A stretch of DNA of 64,000 bases from Siphonodentalium dalli (lineage: Eukaryota > Mollusca > Scaphopoda > Gadilida > Siphonodentaliidae): contig CP136062.1 in NCBI GenBank assembly GCA_032622095.1, positions 5,210,001-5,274,000 on the forward strand, read 5' to 3'. Below, one piece after another: positions 25,881 through 41,362 of the stretch. The notes beneath the pieces are model-generated. The model saw only the letters and a program-made list of their open reading frames with translations. It did no database searches and was not told where the DNA came from. Position numbers and translations under genes: made by a program. How positions within the stretch are numbered: position 1 is the first letter of the stretch; each line of letters opens with the position of its first letter.

Positions 25881-28800
25881 CTGCAACCTCAGCCGATCTA
25901 GAAACTGAAAGAATTTCTAAAATCCATCGAAAACTGAAAGAATTTCGGGCCCTCAAACTTTGCAATTTTGGGCCCATGGATGTGCTTGATAACACATCTT
26001 TTCCGAAGATATCGAACCTAGGATGTAATCTGCTACTATAATCCGTACGGACTGAAGAGGGCACGCGGTGGGTGTAATTTTTCCAGTGTCGGTTCAGTAT
26101 TGTGGGTCAGGGGAGGGGTAGTCCGTGGTACCATTTTTGTATTCTTCTCCGAATCAGATGAAACTTGGAATGTAACATCTACCATATACGTTGATCACGA
26201 AGCTGAAAACAGATCGTAAATCCGTCTAAAAATGGCGGAGATTTTGGCAATCCAATTTTGAATTTGGGCCCATTTGCTTTCCAATAACCAAAGTGTTATT
26301 CGGGTCCGAATCAGATGAAATTTATGTTGTGCAATCTAGGTCAGCGGCAGATCGCAAAACTGAAAACAATTTTTAAATCCGTTGGAAACTAACGGAGTTA
26401 CGGGCCCTCAAACTTCGCATTTTGTGCCAGGGTTGATGTTTTCCCAATCCCGTCACCCAATTTCGAGGTAGGGGGTGGGGTCACGTCCAAACACTTGAGA
26501 TCAACATACACATGTTAGGACAACATATACTCACCATACTTATATTTTCCGTCCCGAAACTGCGATTCTTTCCACTCATGATTTTCCCTATTATTATACT
26601 TCCATGGTGTAACCAAGGAAGTATATTGTTTTTCTACTGCGGCCGTTTTCTGTTTAATTGGAAATACTCAGAAACTAATAGGAGGAGGACCGCGAAATCT
26701 CTAGCGAATGTAGGCATCTAAGGTCTACTAAAAATAATGCTATCCGGATGTTGGTCCAATATATTTTGACAGAGTTATGGCCCTTTTTCGATTATTTTTC
26801 ATTATTATTATTATTATACTGGACACTTTTGCAACCCTTATTACTCGAAAAGTACCAGGAGTAGCACACTAAAACTTGGTACGTATCTTGGGATCAAAGA
26901 GTTGTATGCCATCGTCGCATAACGAATATTGTCCGCGTTTTCCCCGAGGAGTTATCTCCCTTTATCTAAAAATATGTCATTTTATTATCTCGGAAATTAT
27001 AAGGAGCAGAGCATCGAAAATTGGACTGTATGCACACCTCGATATGCCCTACTGCCCACGGGCATCAGAACTTGTGTCCGCGCTTTCCCTGAGGAGTTAC
27101 CGCCCATAGTTGGCAAACCTCTATTTGATTGTACTCTGTTGTCCTCTTGTATCATTCCAGATAACTGCATGTGGTTTTCATAGTCGTGTTGACCGTTGTC
27201 AGTTTAGTCAGAGAAGAAAAATTTGACAGGGTTGGACATATATTTTGACACTGGGGTGGGGGGCAAAATTTTTGCAAAATAAAATTTTGTTTGACATTCA
27301 TCTATTTAAGTTTATGTATTTCTCGAACGATAACAAACCCATACCGGAAAGGATTTTTGAAATCCGAGAAGAAATGCAAGAGTTACGGGCCCTCAAAGTT
27401 TGCAATTTGGGCCGATGTGCTTGTGACCACATCTCCTCCGAAGGTATCGAACATAGGATATCATCTGATACGGCAACGTGTGCGGACGGAAGAGAGCACG
27501 CGATGGGCCAAATTTTGCCAGTGTCTGTTCATTATTGTGGGTCTGGGGAGGGGTGGTCCGTGGTACCAATTTTTAATTCTTTTTCGAATCAGATGAAACT
27601 TGGAATATAACATCTGCAACCTCAGCCGATCTAGAAACTGAAAGAATTTCTAAAATCCATCGAAAACTGAAAGAATTTCGGGCCCTCAAACTTTGCAATT
27701 TTGGGCCCATGGATGTGCTTGATAACACATCTTTTCCGAAGATATCGAACCTAGGATGTAATCTGCTACTATAATCCGTACGGACTGAAGAGGGCACGCG
27801 GTGGGTGTAATTTTTCCAGTGTCGGTTCAGTATTGTGGGTCAGGGGAGGGGTAGTCCGTGGTACCATTTTTGTATTCTTCTCCGAATCAGATGAAACTTG
27901 GAATGTAACATCTACCATATACGTTGATCACGAAGCTGAAAACAGATCGTAAATCCGTCTAAAAATGGCGGAGATTTTGGCAATCCAATTTTGAATTTGG
28001 GCCCATTTGCTTTCCAATAACCAAAGTGTTATTCGGGTCCGAATCAGATGAAATTTATGTTGTGCAATCTAGGTCAGCGGCAGATCGCAAAACTGAAAAC
28101 AATTTTTAAATCCGTTGGAAACTAACGGAGTTACGGGCCCTCAAACTTCGCATTTTGTGCCAGGGTTGATGTTTTCCCAATCCCGTCACCCAATTTCGAG
28201 GTAGGGGGTGGGGTCACGTCCAAACACTTGAGATCAACATACACATGTTAGGACAACATATACTCACCATACTTATATTTTCCGTCCCGAAACTGCGATT
28301 CTTTCCACTCATGATTTTCCCTATTATTATACTTCCATGGTGTAACCAAGGAAGTATATTGTTTTTCTACTGCGGCCGTTTTCTGTTTAATTGGAAATAC
28401 TCAGAAACTAATAGGAGGAGGACCGCGAAATCTCTAGCGAATGTAGGCATCTAAGGTCTACTAAAAATAATGCTATCCGGATGTTGGTCCAATATATTTT
28501 GACAGAGTTATGGCCCTTTTTCGATTATTTTTCATTATTATTATTATTATACTGGACACTTTTGCAACCCTTATTACTCGAAAAGTACCAGGAGTAGCAC
28601 ACTAAAACTTGGTACGTATCTTGGGATCAAAGAGTTGTATGCCATCGTCGCATAACGAATATTGTCCGCGTTTTCCCCGAGGAGTTATCTCCCTTTATCT
28701 AAAAATATGTCATTTTATTATCTCGGAAATTATAAGGAGCAGAGCATCGAAAATTGGACTGTATGCACACCTCGATATGCCCTACTGCCCACGGGCATCA

Positions 28801-31079
28801 GAACTTGTGTCCGCGCTTTCCCTGAGGAGTTACCGCCCATAGTTGGCAAACCTCTATTTGATTGTACTCTGTTGTCCTCTTGTATCATTCCAGATAACTG
28901 CATGTGGTTTTCATAGTCGTGTTGACCGTTGTCAGTTTAGTCAGAGAAGAAAAATTTGACAGGGTTGGACATATATTTTGACACTGGGGTGGGGGGCAAA
29001 ATTTTTGCAAAATAAAATTTTGTTTGACATTCATCTATTTAAGTTTATGTATTTCTCGAACGATAACAAACCCATACCGGAAAGGATTTTTGAAATCCGA
29101 GAAGAAATGCAAGAGTTACGGGCCCTCAAAGTTTGCAATTTGGGCCGATGTGCTTGTGACCACATCTCCTCCGAAGGTATCGAACATAGGATATCATCTG
29201 ATACGGCAACGTGTGCGGACGGAAGAGAGCACGCGATGGGCCAAATTTTGCCAGTGTCTGTTCATTATTGTGGGTCTGGGGAGGGGTGGTCCGTGGTACC
29301 AATTTTTAATTCTTTTTCGAATCAGATGAAACTTGGAATATAACATCTGCAACCTCAGCCGATCTAGAAACTGAAAGAATTTCTAAAATCCATCGAAAAC
29401 TGAAAGAATTTCGGGCCCTCAAACTTTGCAATTTTGGGCCCATGGATGTGCTTGATAACACATCTTTTCCGAAGATATCGAACCTAGGATGTAATCTGCT
29501 ACTATAATCCGTACGGACTGAAGAGGGCACGCGGTGGGTGTAATTTTTCCAGTGTCGGTTCAGTATTGTGGGTCAGGGGAGGGGTAGTCCGTGGTACCAT
29601 TTTTGTATTCTTCTCCGAATCAGATGAAACTTGGAATGTAACATCTACCATATACGTTGATCACGAAGCTGAAAACAGATCGTAAATCCGTCTAAAAATG
29701 GCGGAGATTTTGGCAATCCAATTTTGAATTTGGGCCCATTTGCTTTCCAATAACCAAAGTGTTATTCGGGTCCGAATCAGATGAAATTTATGTTGTGCAA
29801 TCTAGGTCAGCGGCAGATCGCAAAACTGAAAACAATTTTTAAATCCGTTGGAAACTAACGGAGTTACGGGCCCTCAAACTTCGCATTTTGTGCCAGGGTT
29901 GATGTTTTCCCAATCCCGTCACCCAATTTCGAGGTAGGGGGTGGGGTCACGTCCAAACACTTGAGATCAACATACACATGTTAGGACAACATATACTCAC
30001 CATACTTATATTTTCCGTCCCGAAACTGCGATTCTTTCCACTCATGATTTTCCCTATTATTATACTTCCATGGTGTAACCAAGGAAGTATATTGTTTTTC
30101 TACTGCGGCCGTTTTCTGTTTAATTGGAAATACTCAGAAACTAATAGGAGGAGGACCGCGAAATCTCTAGCGAATGTAGGCATCTAAGGTCTACTAAAAA
30201 TAATGCTATCCGGATGTTGGTCCAATATATTTTGACAGAGTTATGGCCCTTTTTCGATTATTTTTCATTATTATTATTATTATACTGGACACTTTTGCAA
30301 CCCTTATTACTCGAAAAGTACCAGGAGTAGCACACTAAAACTTGGTACGTATCTTGGGATCAAAGAGTTGTATGCCATCGTCGCATAACGAATATTGTCC
30401 GCGTTTTCCCCGAGGAGTTATCTCCCTTTATCTAAAAATATGTCATTTTATTATCTCGGAAATTATAAGGAGCAGAGCATCGAAAATTGGACTGTATGCA
30501 CACCTCGATATGCCCTACTGCCCACGGGCATCAGAACTTGTGTCCGCGCTTTCCCTGAGGAGTTACCGCCCATAGTTGGCAAACCTCTATTTGATTGTAC
30601 TCTGTTGTCCTCTTGTATCATTCCAGATAACTGCATGTGGTTTTCATAGTCGTGTTGACCGTTGTCAGTTTAGTCAGAGAAGAAAAATTTGACAGGGTTG
30701 GACATATATTTTGACACTGGGGTGGGGGGCAAAATTTTTGCAAAATAAAATTTTGTTTGACATTCATCTATTTAAGTTTATGTATTTCTCGAACGATAAC
30801 AAACCCATACCGGAAAGGATTTTTGAAATCCGAGAAGAAATGCAAGAGTTACGGGCCCTCAAAGTTTGCAATTTGGGCCGATGTGCTTGTGACCACATCT
30901 CCTCCGAAGGTATCGAACATAGGATATCATCTGATACGGCAACGTGTGCGGACGGAAGAGAGCACGCGATGGGCCAAATTTTGCCAGTGTCTGTTCATTA
31001 TTGTGGGTCTGGGGAGGGGTGGTCCGTGGTACCAATTTTTAATTCTTTTTCGAATCAGATGAAACTTGGAATATAACAT

Positions 31080-32812
31080 CTGCAACCTCAGCCGATCTAG
31101 AAACTGAAAGAATTTCTAAAATCCATCGAAAACTGAAAGAATTTCGGGCCCTCAAACTTTGCAATTTTGGGCCCATGGATGTGCTTGATAACACATCTTT
31201 TCCGAAGATATCGAACCTAGGATGTAATCTGCTACTATAATCCGTACGGACTGAAGAGGGCACGCGGTGGGTGTAATTTTTCCAGTGTCGGTTCAGTATT
31301 GTGGGTCAGGGGAGGGGTAGTCCGTGGTACCATTTTTGTATTCTTCTCCGAATCAGATGAAACTTGGAATGTAACATCTACCATATACGTTGATCACGAA
31401 GCTGAAAACAGATCGTAAATCCGTCTAAAAATGGCGGAGATTTTGGCAATCCAATTTTGAATTTGGGCCCATTTGCTTTCCAATAACCAAAGTGTTATTC
31501 GGGTCCGAATCAGATGAAATTTATGTTGTGCAATCTAGGTCAGCGGCAGATCGCAAAACTGAAAACAATTTTTAAATCCGTTGGAAACTAACGGAGTTAC
31601 GGGCCCTCAAACTTCGCATTTTGTGCCAGGGTTGATGTTTTCCCAATCCCGTCACCCAATTTCGAGGTAGGGGGTGGGGTCACGTCCAAACACTTGAGAT
31701 CAACATACACATGTTAGGACAACATATACTCACCATACTTATATTTTCCGTCCCGAAACTGCGATTCTTTCCACTCATGATTTTCCCTATTATTATACTT
31801 CCATGGTGTAACCAAGGAAGTATATTGTTTTTCTACTGCGGCCGTTTTCTGTTTAATTGGAAATACTCAGAAACTAATAGGAGGAGGACCGCGAAATCTC
31901 TAGCGAATGTAGGCATCTAAGGTCTACTAAAAATAATGCTATCCGGATGTTGGTCCAATATATTTTGACAGAGTTATGGCCCTTTTTCGATTATTTTTCA
32001 TTATTATTATTATTATACTGGACACTTTTGCAACCCTTATTACTCGAAAAGTACCAGGAGTAGCACACTAAAACTTGGTACGTATCTTGGGATCAAAGAG
32101 TTGTATGCCATCGTCGCATAACGAATATTGTCCGCGTTTTCCCCGAGGAGTTATCTCCCTTTATCTAAAAATATGTCATTTTATTATCTCGGAAATTATA
32201 AGGAGCAGAGCATCGAAAATTGGACTGTATGCACACCTCGATATGCCCTACTGCCCACGGGCATCATAACTTGTGTCCGCGCTTTCCCTGAGGAGTTACC
32301 GCCCATAGTTGGCAAACCTCTATTTGATTGTACTCTGTTGTCCTCTTGTATCATTCCAGATAACTGCATGTGGTTTTCATAGTCGTGTTGACCGTTGTCA
32401 GTTTAGTCAGAGAAGAAAAATTTGACAGGGTTGGACATATATTTTGACACTGGGGTGGGGGGCAAAATTTTTGCAAAATAAAATTTTGTTTGACATTCAT
32501 CTATTTAAGTTTATGTATTTCTCGAACGATAACAAACCCATACCGGAAAGGATTTTTGAAATCCGAGAAGAAATGCAAGAGTTACGGGCCCTCAAAGTTT
32601 GCAATTTGGGCCGATGTGCTTGTGACCACATCTCCTCCGAAGGTATCGAACATAGGATATCATCTGATACGGCAACGTGTGCGGACGGAAGAGAGCACGC
32701 GATGGGCCAAATTTTGCCAGTGTCTGTTCATTATTGTGGGTCTGGGGAGGGGTGGTCCGTGGTACCAATTTTTAATTCTTTTTCGAATCAGATGAAACTT
32801 GGAATATAACAT
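31080..32812. repeat. Satellite unit 19, shared single-base variant
   Basis: The unit carries G to T at 32267 (offset 1188), changing gcatcagaac to gcatcataac. The same change is in unit 26 at 44283 and in no other unit that I compared. It is therefore a marker of block copying within the array. Confidence 0.9.
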
Positions 32813-35800
32813 CTGCAACCTCAGCCGATCTAGAAACTGAAAGAATTTCTAAAATCCATCGAAAACTGAAAGAATTTCGGGCCCTCAAACTTTGCAATTT
32901 TGGGCCCATGGATGTGCTTGATAACACATCTTTTCCGAAGATATCGAACCTAGGATGTAATCTGCTACTATAATCCGTACGGACTGAAGAGGGCACGCGG
33001 TGGGTGTAATTTTTCCAGTGTCGGTTCAGTATTGTGGGTCAGGGGAGGGGTAGTCCGTGGTACCATTTTTGTATTCTTCTCCGAATCAGATGAAACTTGG
33101 AATGTAACATCTACCATATACGTTGATCACGAAGCTGAAAACAGATCGTAAATCCGTCTAAAAATGGCGGAGATTTTGGCAATCCAATTTTGAATTTGGG
33201 CCCATTTGCTTTCCAATAACCAAAGTGTTATTCGGGTCCGAATCAGATGAAATTTATGTTGTGCAATCTAGGTCAGCGGCAGATCGCAAAACTGAAAACA
33301 ATTTTTAAATCCGTTGGAAACTAACGGAGTTACGGGCCCTCAAACTTCGCATTTTGTGCCAGGGTTGATGTTTTCCCAATCCCGTCACCCAATTTCGAGG
33401 TAGGGGGTGGGGTCACGTCCAAACACTTGAGATCAACATACACATGTTAGGACAACATATACTCACCATACTTATATTTTCCGTCCCGAAACTGCGATTC
33501 TTTCCACTCATGATTTTCCCTATTATTATACTTCCATGGTGTAACCAAGGAAGTATATTGTTTTTCTACTGCGGCCGTTTTCTGTTTAATTGGAAATACT
33601 CAGAAACTAATAGGAGGAGGACCGCGAAATCTCTAGCGAATGTAGGCATCTAAGGTCTACTAAAAATAATGCTATCCGGATGTTGGTCCAATATATTTTG
33701 ACAGAGTTATGGCCCTTTTTCGATTATTTTTCATTATTATTATTATTATACTGGACACTTTTGCAACCCTTATTACTCGAAAAGTACCAGGAGTAGCACA
33801 CTAAAACTTGGTACGTATCTTGGGATCAAAGAGTTGTATGCCATCGTCGCATAACGAATATTGTCCGCGTTTTCCCCGAGGAGTTATCTCCCTTTATCTA
33901 AAAATATGTCATTTTATTATCTCGGAAATTATAAGGAGCAGAGCATCGAAAATTGGACTGTATGCACACCTCGATATGCCCTACTGCCCACGGGCATCAG
34001 AACTTGTGTCCGCGCTTTCCCTGAGGAGTTACCGCCCATAGTTGGCAAACCTCTATTTGATTGTACTCTGTTGTCCTCTTGTATCATTCCAGATAACTGC
34101 ATGTGGTTTTCATAGTCGTGTTGACCGTTGTCAGTTTAGTCAGAGAAGAAAAATTTGACAGGGTTGGACATATATTTTGACACTGGGGTGGGGGGCAAAA
34201 TTTTTGCAAAATAAAATTTTGTTTGACATTCATCTATTTAAGTTTATGTATTTCTCGAACGATAACAAACCCATACCGGAAAGGATTTTTGAAATCCGAG
34301 AAGAAATGCAAGAGTTACGGGCCCTCAAAGTTTGCAATTTGGGCCGATGTGCTTGTGACCACATCTCCTCCGAAGGTATCGAACATAGGATATCATCTGA
34401 TACGGCAACGTGTGCGGACGGAAGAGAGCACGCGATGGGCCAAATTTTGCCAGTGTCTGTTCATTATTGTGGGTCTGGGGAGGGGTGGTCCGTGGTACCA
34501 ATTTTTAATTCTTTTTCGAATCAGATGAAACTTGGAATATAACATCTGCAACCTCAGCCGATCTAGAAACTGAAAGAATTTCTAAAATCCATCGAAAACT
34601 GAAAGAATTTCGGGCCCTCAAACTTTGCAATTTTGGGCCCATGGATGTGCTTGATAACACATCTTTTCCGAAGATATCGAACCTAGGATGTAATCTGCTA
34701 CTATAATCCGTACGGACTGAAGAGGGCACGCGGTGGGTGTAATTTTTCCAGTGTCGGTTCAGTATTGTGGGTCAGGGGAGGGGTAGTCCGTGGTACCATT
34801 TTTGTATTCTTCTCCGAATCAGATGAAACTTGGAATGTAACATCTACCATATACGTTGATCACGAAGCTGAAAACAGATCGTAAATCCGTCTAAAAATGG
34901 CGGAGATTTTGGCAATCCAATTTTGAATTTGGGCCCATTTGCTTTCCAATAACCAAAGTGTTATTCGGGTCCGAATCAGATGAAATTTATGTTGTGCAAT
35001 CTAGGTCAGCGGCAGATCGCAAAACTGAAAACAATTTTTAAATCCGTTGGAAACTAACGGAGTTACGGGCCCTCAAACTTCGCATTTTGTGCCAGGGTTG
35101 ATGTTTTCCCAATCCCGTCACCCAATTTCGAGGTAGGGGGTGGGGTCACGTCCAAACACTTGAGATCAACATACACATGTTAGGACAACATATACTCACC
35201 ATACTTATATTTTCCGTCCCGAAACTGCGATTCTTTCCACTCATGATTTTCCCTATTATTATACTTCCATGGTGTAACCAAGGAAGTATATTGTTTTTCT
35301 ACTGCGGCCGTTTTCTGTTTAATTGGAAATACTCAGAAACTAATAGGAGGAGGACCGCGAAATCTCTAGCGAATGTAGGCATCTAAGGTCTACTAAAAAT
35401 AATGCTATCCGGATGTTGGTCCAATATATTTTGACAGAGTTATGGCCCTTTTTCGATTATTTTTCATTATTATTATTATTATACTGGACACTTTTGCAAC
35501 CCTTATTACTCGAAAAGTACCAGGAGTAGCACACTAAAACTTGGTACGTATCTTGGGATCAAAGAGTTGTATGCCATCGTCGCATAACGAATATTGTCCG
35601 CGTTTTCCCCGAGGAGTTATCTCCCTTTATCTAAAAATATGTCATTTTATTATCTCGGAAATTATAAGGAGCAGAGCATCGAAAATTGGACTGTATGCAC
35701 ACCTCGATATGCCCTACTGCCCACGGGCATCAGAACTTGTGTCCGCGCTTTCCCTGAGGAGTTACCGCCCATAGTTGGCAAACCTCTATTTGATTGTACT

Positions 35801-38011
35801 CTGTTGTCCTCTTGTATCATTCCAGATAACTGCATGTGGTTTTCATAGTCGTGTTGACCGTTGTCAGTTTAGTCAGAGAAGAAAAATTTGACAGGGTTGG
35901 ACATATATTTTGACACTGGGGTGGGGGGCAAAATTTTTGCAAAATAAAATTTTGTTTGACATTCATCTATTTAAGTTTATGTATTTCTCGAACGATAACA
36001 AACCCATACCGGAAAGGATTTTTGAAATCCGAGAAGAAATGCAAGAGTTACGGGCCCTCAAAGTTTGCAATTTGGGCCGATGTGCTTGTGACCACATCTC
36101 CTCCGAAGGTATCGAACATAGGATATCATCTGATACGGCAACGTGTGCGGACGGAAGAGAGCACGCGATGGGCCAAATTTTGCCAGTGTCTGTTCATTAT
36201 TGTGGGTCTGGGGAGGGGTGGTCCGTGGTACCAATTTTTAATTCTTTTTCGAATCAGATGAAACTTGGAATATAACATCTGCAACCTCAGCCGATCTAGA
36301 AACTGAAAGAATTTCTAAAATCCATCGAAAACTGAAAGAATTTCGGGCCCTCAAACTTTGCAATTTTGGGCCCATGGATGTGCTTGATAACACATCTTTT
36401 CCGAAGATATCGAACCTAGGATGTAATCTGCTACTATAATCCGTACGGACTGAAGAGGGCACGCGGTGGGTGTAATTTTTCCAGTGTCGGTTCAGTATTG
36501 TGGGTCAGGGGAGGGGTAGTCCGTGGTACCATTTTTGTATTCTTCTCCGAATCAGATGAAACTTGGAATGTAACATCTACCATATACGTTGATCACGAAG
36601 CTGAAAACAGATCGTAAATCCGTCTAAAAATGGCGGAGATTTTGGCAATCCAATTTTGAATTTGGGCCCATTTGCTTTCCAATAACCAAAGTGTTATTCG
36701 GGTCCGAATCAGATGAAATTTATGTTGTGCAATCTAGGTCAGCGGCAGATCGCAAAACTGAAAACAATTTTTAAATCCGTTGGAAACTAACGGAGTTACG
36801 GGCCCTCAAACTTCGCATTTTGTGCCAGGGTTGATGTTTTCCCAATCCCGTCACCCAATTTCGAGGTAGGGGGTGGGGTCACGTCCAAACACTTGAGATC
36901 AACATACACATGTTAGGACAACATATACTCACCATACTTATATTTTCCGTCCCGAAACTGCGATTCTTTCCACTCATGATTTTCCCTATTATTATACTTC
37001 CATGGTGTAACCAAGGAAGTATATTGTTTTTCTACTGCGGCCGTTTTCTGTTTAATTGGAAATACTCAGAAACTAATAGGAGGAGGACCGCGAAATCTCT
37101 AGCGAATGTAGGCATCTAAGGTCTACTAAAAATAATGCTATCCGGATGTTGGTCCAATATATTTTGACAGAGTTATGGCCCTTTTTCGATTATTTTTCAT
37201 TATTATTATTATTATACTGGACACTTTTGCAACCCTTATTACTCGAAAAGTACCAGGAGTAGCACACTAAAACTTGGTACGTATCTTGGGATCAAAGAGT
37301 TGTATGCCATCGTCGCATAACGAATATTGTCCGCGTTTTCCCCGAGGAGTTATCTCCCTTTATCTAAAAATATGTCATTTTATTATCTCGGAAATTATAA
37401 GGAGCAGAGCATCGAAAATTGGACTGTATGCACACCTCGATATGCCCTACTGCCCACGGGCATCAGAACTTGTGTCCGCGCTTTCCCTGAGGAGTTACCG
37501 CCCATAGTTGGCAAACCTCTATTTGATTGTACTCTGTTGTCCTCTTGTATCATTCCAGATAACTGCATGTGGTTTTCATAGTCGTGTTGACCGTTGTCAG
37601 TTTAGTCAGAGAAGAAAAATTTGACAGGGTTGGACATATATTTTGACACTGGGGTGGGGGGCAAAATTTTTGCAAAATAAAATTTTGTTTGACATTCATC
37701 TATTTAAGTTTATGTATTTCTCGAACGATAACAAACCCATACCGGAAAGGATTTTTGAAATCCGAGAAGAAATGCAAGAGTTACGGGCCCTCAAAGTTTG
37801 CAATTTGGGCCGATGTGCTTGTGACCACATCTCCTCCGAAGGTATCGAACATAGGATATCATCTGATACGGCAACGTGTGCGGACGGAAGAGAGCACGCG
37901 ATGGGCCAAATTTTGCCAGTGTCTGTTCATTATTGTGGGTCTGGGGAGGGGTGGTCCGTGGTACCAATTTTTAATTCTTTTTCGAATCAGATGAAACTTG
38001 GAATATAACAT

Positions 38012-39629
38012 CTGCAACCTCAGCCGATCTAGAAACTGAAAGAATTTCTAAAATCCATCGAAAACTGAAAGAATTTCGGGCCCTCAAACTTTGCAATTTT
38101 GGGCCCATGGATGTGCTTGATAACACATCTTTTCCGAAGATATCGAACCTAGGATGTAATCTGCTACTATAATCCGTACGGACTGAAGAGGGCACGCGGT
38201 GGGTGTAATTTTTCCAGTGTCGGTTCAGTATTGTGGGTCAGGGGAGGGGTAGTCCGTGGTACCATTTTTGTATTCTTCTCCGAATCAGATGAAACTTGGA
38301 ATGTAACATCTACCATATACGTTGATCACGAAGCTGAAAACAGATCGTAAATCCGTCTAAAAATGGCGGAGATTTTGGCAATCCAATTTTGAATTTGGGC
38401 CCATTTGCTTTCCAATAACCAAAGTGTTATTCGCATTTTGTGCCAGGGTTGATGTTTTCCCAATCCCGTCACCCAATTTCGAGGTAGGGGGTGGGGTCAC
38501 GTCCAAACACTTGAGATCAACATACACATGTTAGGACAACATATACTCACCATACTTATATTTTCCGTCCCGAAACTGCGATTCTTTCCACTCATGATTT
38601 TCCCTATTATTATACTTCCATGGTGTAACCAAGGAAGTATATTGTTTTTCTACTGCGGCCGTTTTCTGTTTAATTGGAAATACTCAGAAACTAATAGGAG
38701 GAGGACCGCGAAATCTCTAGCGAATGTAGGCATCTAAGGTCTACTAAAAATAATGCTATCCGGATGTTGGTCCAATATATTTTGACAGAGTTATGGCCCT
38801 TTTTCGATTATTTTTCATTATTATTATTATTATACTGGACACTTTTGCAACCCTTATTACTCGAAAAGTACCAGGAGTAGCACACTAAAACTTGGTACGT
38901 ATCTTGGGATCAAAGAGTTGTATGCCATCGTCGCATAACGAATATTGTCCGCGTTTTCCCCGAGGAGTTATCTCCCTTTATCTAAAAATATGTCATTTTA
39001 TTATCTCGGAAATTATAAGGAGCAGAGCATCGAAAATTGGACTGTATGCACACCTCGATATGCCCTACTGCCCACGGGCATCAGAACTTGTGTCCGCGCT
39101 TTCCCTGAGGAGTTACCGCCCATAGTTGGCAAACCTCTATTTGATTGTACTCTGTTGTCCTCTTGTATCATTCCAGATAACTGCATGTGGTTTTCATAGT
39201 CGTGTTGACCGTTGTCAGTTTAGTCAGAGAAGAAAAATTTGACAGGGTTGGACATATATTTTGACACTGGGGTGGGGGGCAAAATTTTTGCAAAATAAAA
39301 TTTTGTTTGACATTCATCTATTTAAGTTTATGTATTTCTCGAACGATAACAAACCCATACCGGAAAGGATTTTTGAAATCCGAGAAGAAATGCAAGAGTT
39401 ACGGGCCCTCAAAGTTTGCAATTTGGGCCGATGTGCTTGTGACCACATCTCCTCCGAAGGTATCGAACATAGGATATCATCTGATACGGCAACGTGTGCG
39501 GACGGAAGAGAGCACGCGATGGGCCAAATTTTGCCAGTGTCTGTTCATTATTGTGGGTCTGGGGAGGGGTGGTCCGTGGTACCAATTTTTAATTCTTTTT
39601 CGAATCAGATGAAACTTGGAATATAACAT
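38012..39629. repeat. Satellite unit 23, same 115-bp deletion
   Basis: This unit is 1618 bp long with the ttcg junction at 38430-38433, identical to that of unit 15 and eight units downstream of it. An identical breakpoint argues that both units descend from one deleted unit. Recurrent loss through the same 4-bp microhomology cannot be excluded from sequence alone. Confidence 0.97.
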
Positions 39630-41362
39630 CTGCAACCTCAGCCGATCTAGAAACTGAAAGAATTTCTAAAATCCATCGAAAACTGAAAGAATTTCGGGCC
39701 CTCAAACTTTGCAATTTTGGGCCCATGGATGTGCTTGATAACACATCTTTTCCGAAGATATCGAACCTAGGATGTAATCTGCTACTATAATCCGTACGGA
39801 CTGAAGAGGGCACGCGGTGGGTGTAATTTTTCCAGTGTCGGTTCAGTATTGTGGGTCAGGGGAGGGGTAGTCCGTGGTACCATTTTTGTATTCTTCTCCG
39901 AATCAGATGAAACTTGGAATGTAACATCTACCATATACGTTGATCACGAAGCTGAAAACAGATCGTAAATCCGTCTAAAAATGGCGGAGATTTTGGCAAT
40001 CCAATTTTGAATTTGGGCCCATTTGCTTTCCAATAACCAAAGTGTTATTCGGGTCCGAATCAGATGAAATTTATGTTGTGCAATCTAGGTCAGCGGCAGA
40101 TCGCAAAACTGAAAACAATTTTTAAATCCGTTGGAAACTAACGGAGTTACGGGCCCTCAAACTTCGCATTTTGTGCCAGGGTTGATGTTTTCCCAATCCC
40201 GTCACCCAATTTCGAGGTAGGGGGTGGGGTCACGTCCAAACACTTGAGATCAACATACACATGTTAGGACAACATATACTCACCATACTTATATTTTCCG
40301 TCCCGAAACTGCGATTCTTTCCACTCATGATTTTCCCTATTATTATACTTCCATGGTGTAACCAAGGAAGTATATTGTTTTTCTACTGCGGCCGTTTTCT
40401 GTTTAATTGGAAATACTCAGAAACTAATAGGAGGAGGACCGCGAAATCTCTAGCGAATGTAGGCATCTAAGGTCTACTAAAAATAATGCTATCCGGATGT
40501 TGGTCCAATATATTTTGACAGAGTTATGGCCCTTTTTCGATTATTTTTCATTATTATTATTATTATACTGGACACTTTTGCAACCCTTATTACTCGAAAA
40601 GTACCAGGAGTAGCACACTAAAACTTGGTACGTATCTTGGGATCAAAGAGTTGTATGCCATCGTCGCATAACGAATATTGTCCGCGTTTTCCCCGAGGAG
40701 TTATCTCCCTTTATCTAAAAATATGTCATTTTATTATCTCGGAAATTATAAGGAGCAGAGCATCGAAAATTGGACTGTATGCACACCTCGATATGCCCTA
40801 CTGCCCACGGGCATCAGAACTTGTGTCCGCGCTTTCCCTGAGGAGTTACCGCCCATAGTTGGCAAACCTCTATTTGATTGTACTCTGTTGTCCTCTTGTA
40901 TCATTGCAGATAACTGCATGTGGTTTTCATAGTCGTGTTGACCGTTGTCAGTTTAGTCAGAGAAGAAAAATTTGACAGGGTTGGACATATATTTTGACAC
41001 TGGGGTGGGGGGCAAAATTTTTGCAAAATAAAATTTTGTTTGACATTCATCTATTTAAGTTTATGTATTTCTCGAACGATAACAAACCCATACCGGAAAG
41101 GATTTTTGAAATCCGAGAAGAAATGCAAGAGTTACGGGCCCTCAAAGTTTGCAATTTGGGCCGATGTGCTTGTGACCACATCTCCTCCGAAGGTATCGAA
41201 CATAGGATATCATCTGATACGGCAACGTGTGCGGACGGAAGAGAGCACGCGATGGGCCAAATTTTGCCAGTGTCTGTTCATTATTGTGGGTCTGGGGAGG
41301 GGTGGTCCGTGGTACCAATTTTTAATTCTTTTTCGAATCAGATGAAACTTGGAATATAACAT
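39630..41362. repeat. Satellite unit 24, single-base variant
   Basis: C to G at 40906 turns tcattccaga into tcattgcaga. It was seen only in this unit, directly downstream of the second deleted unit. Confidence 0.85.
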
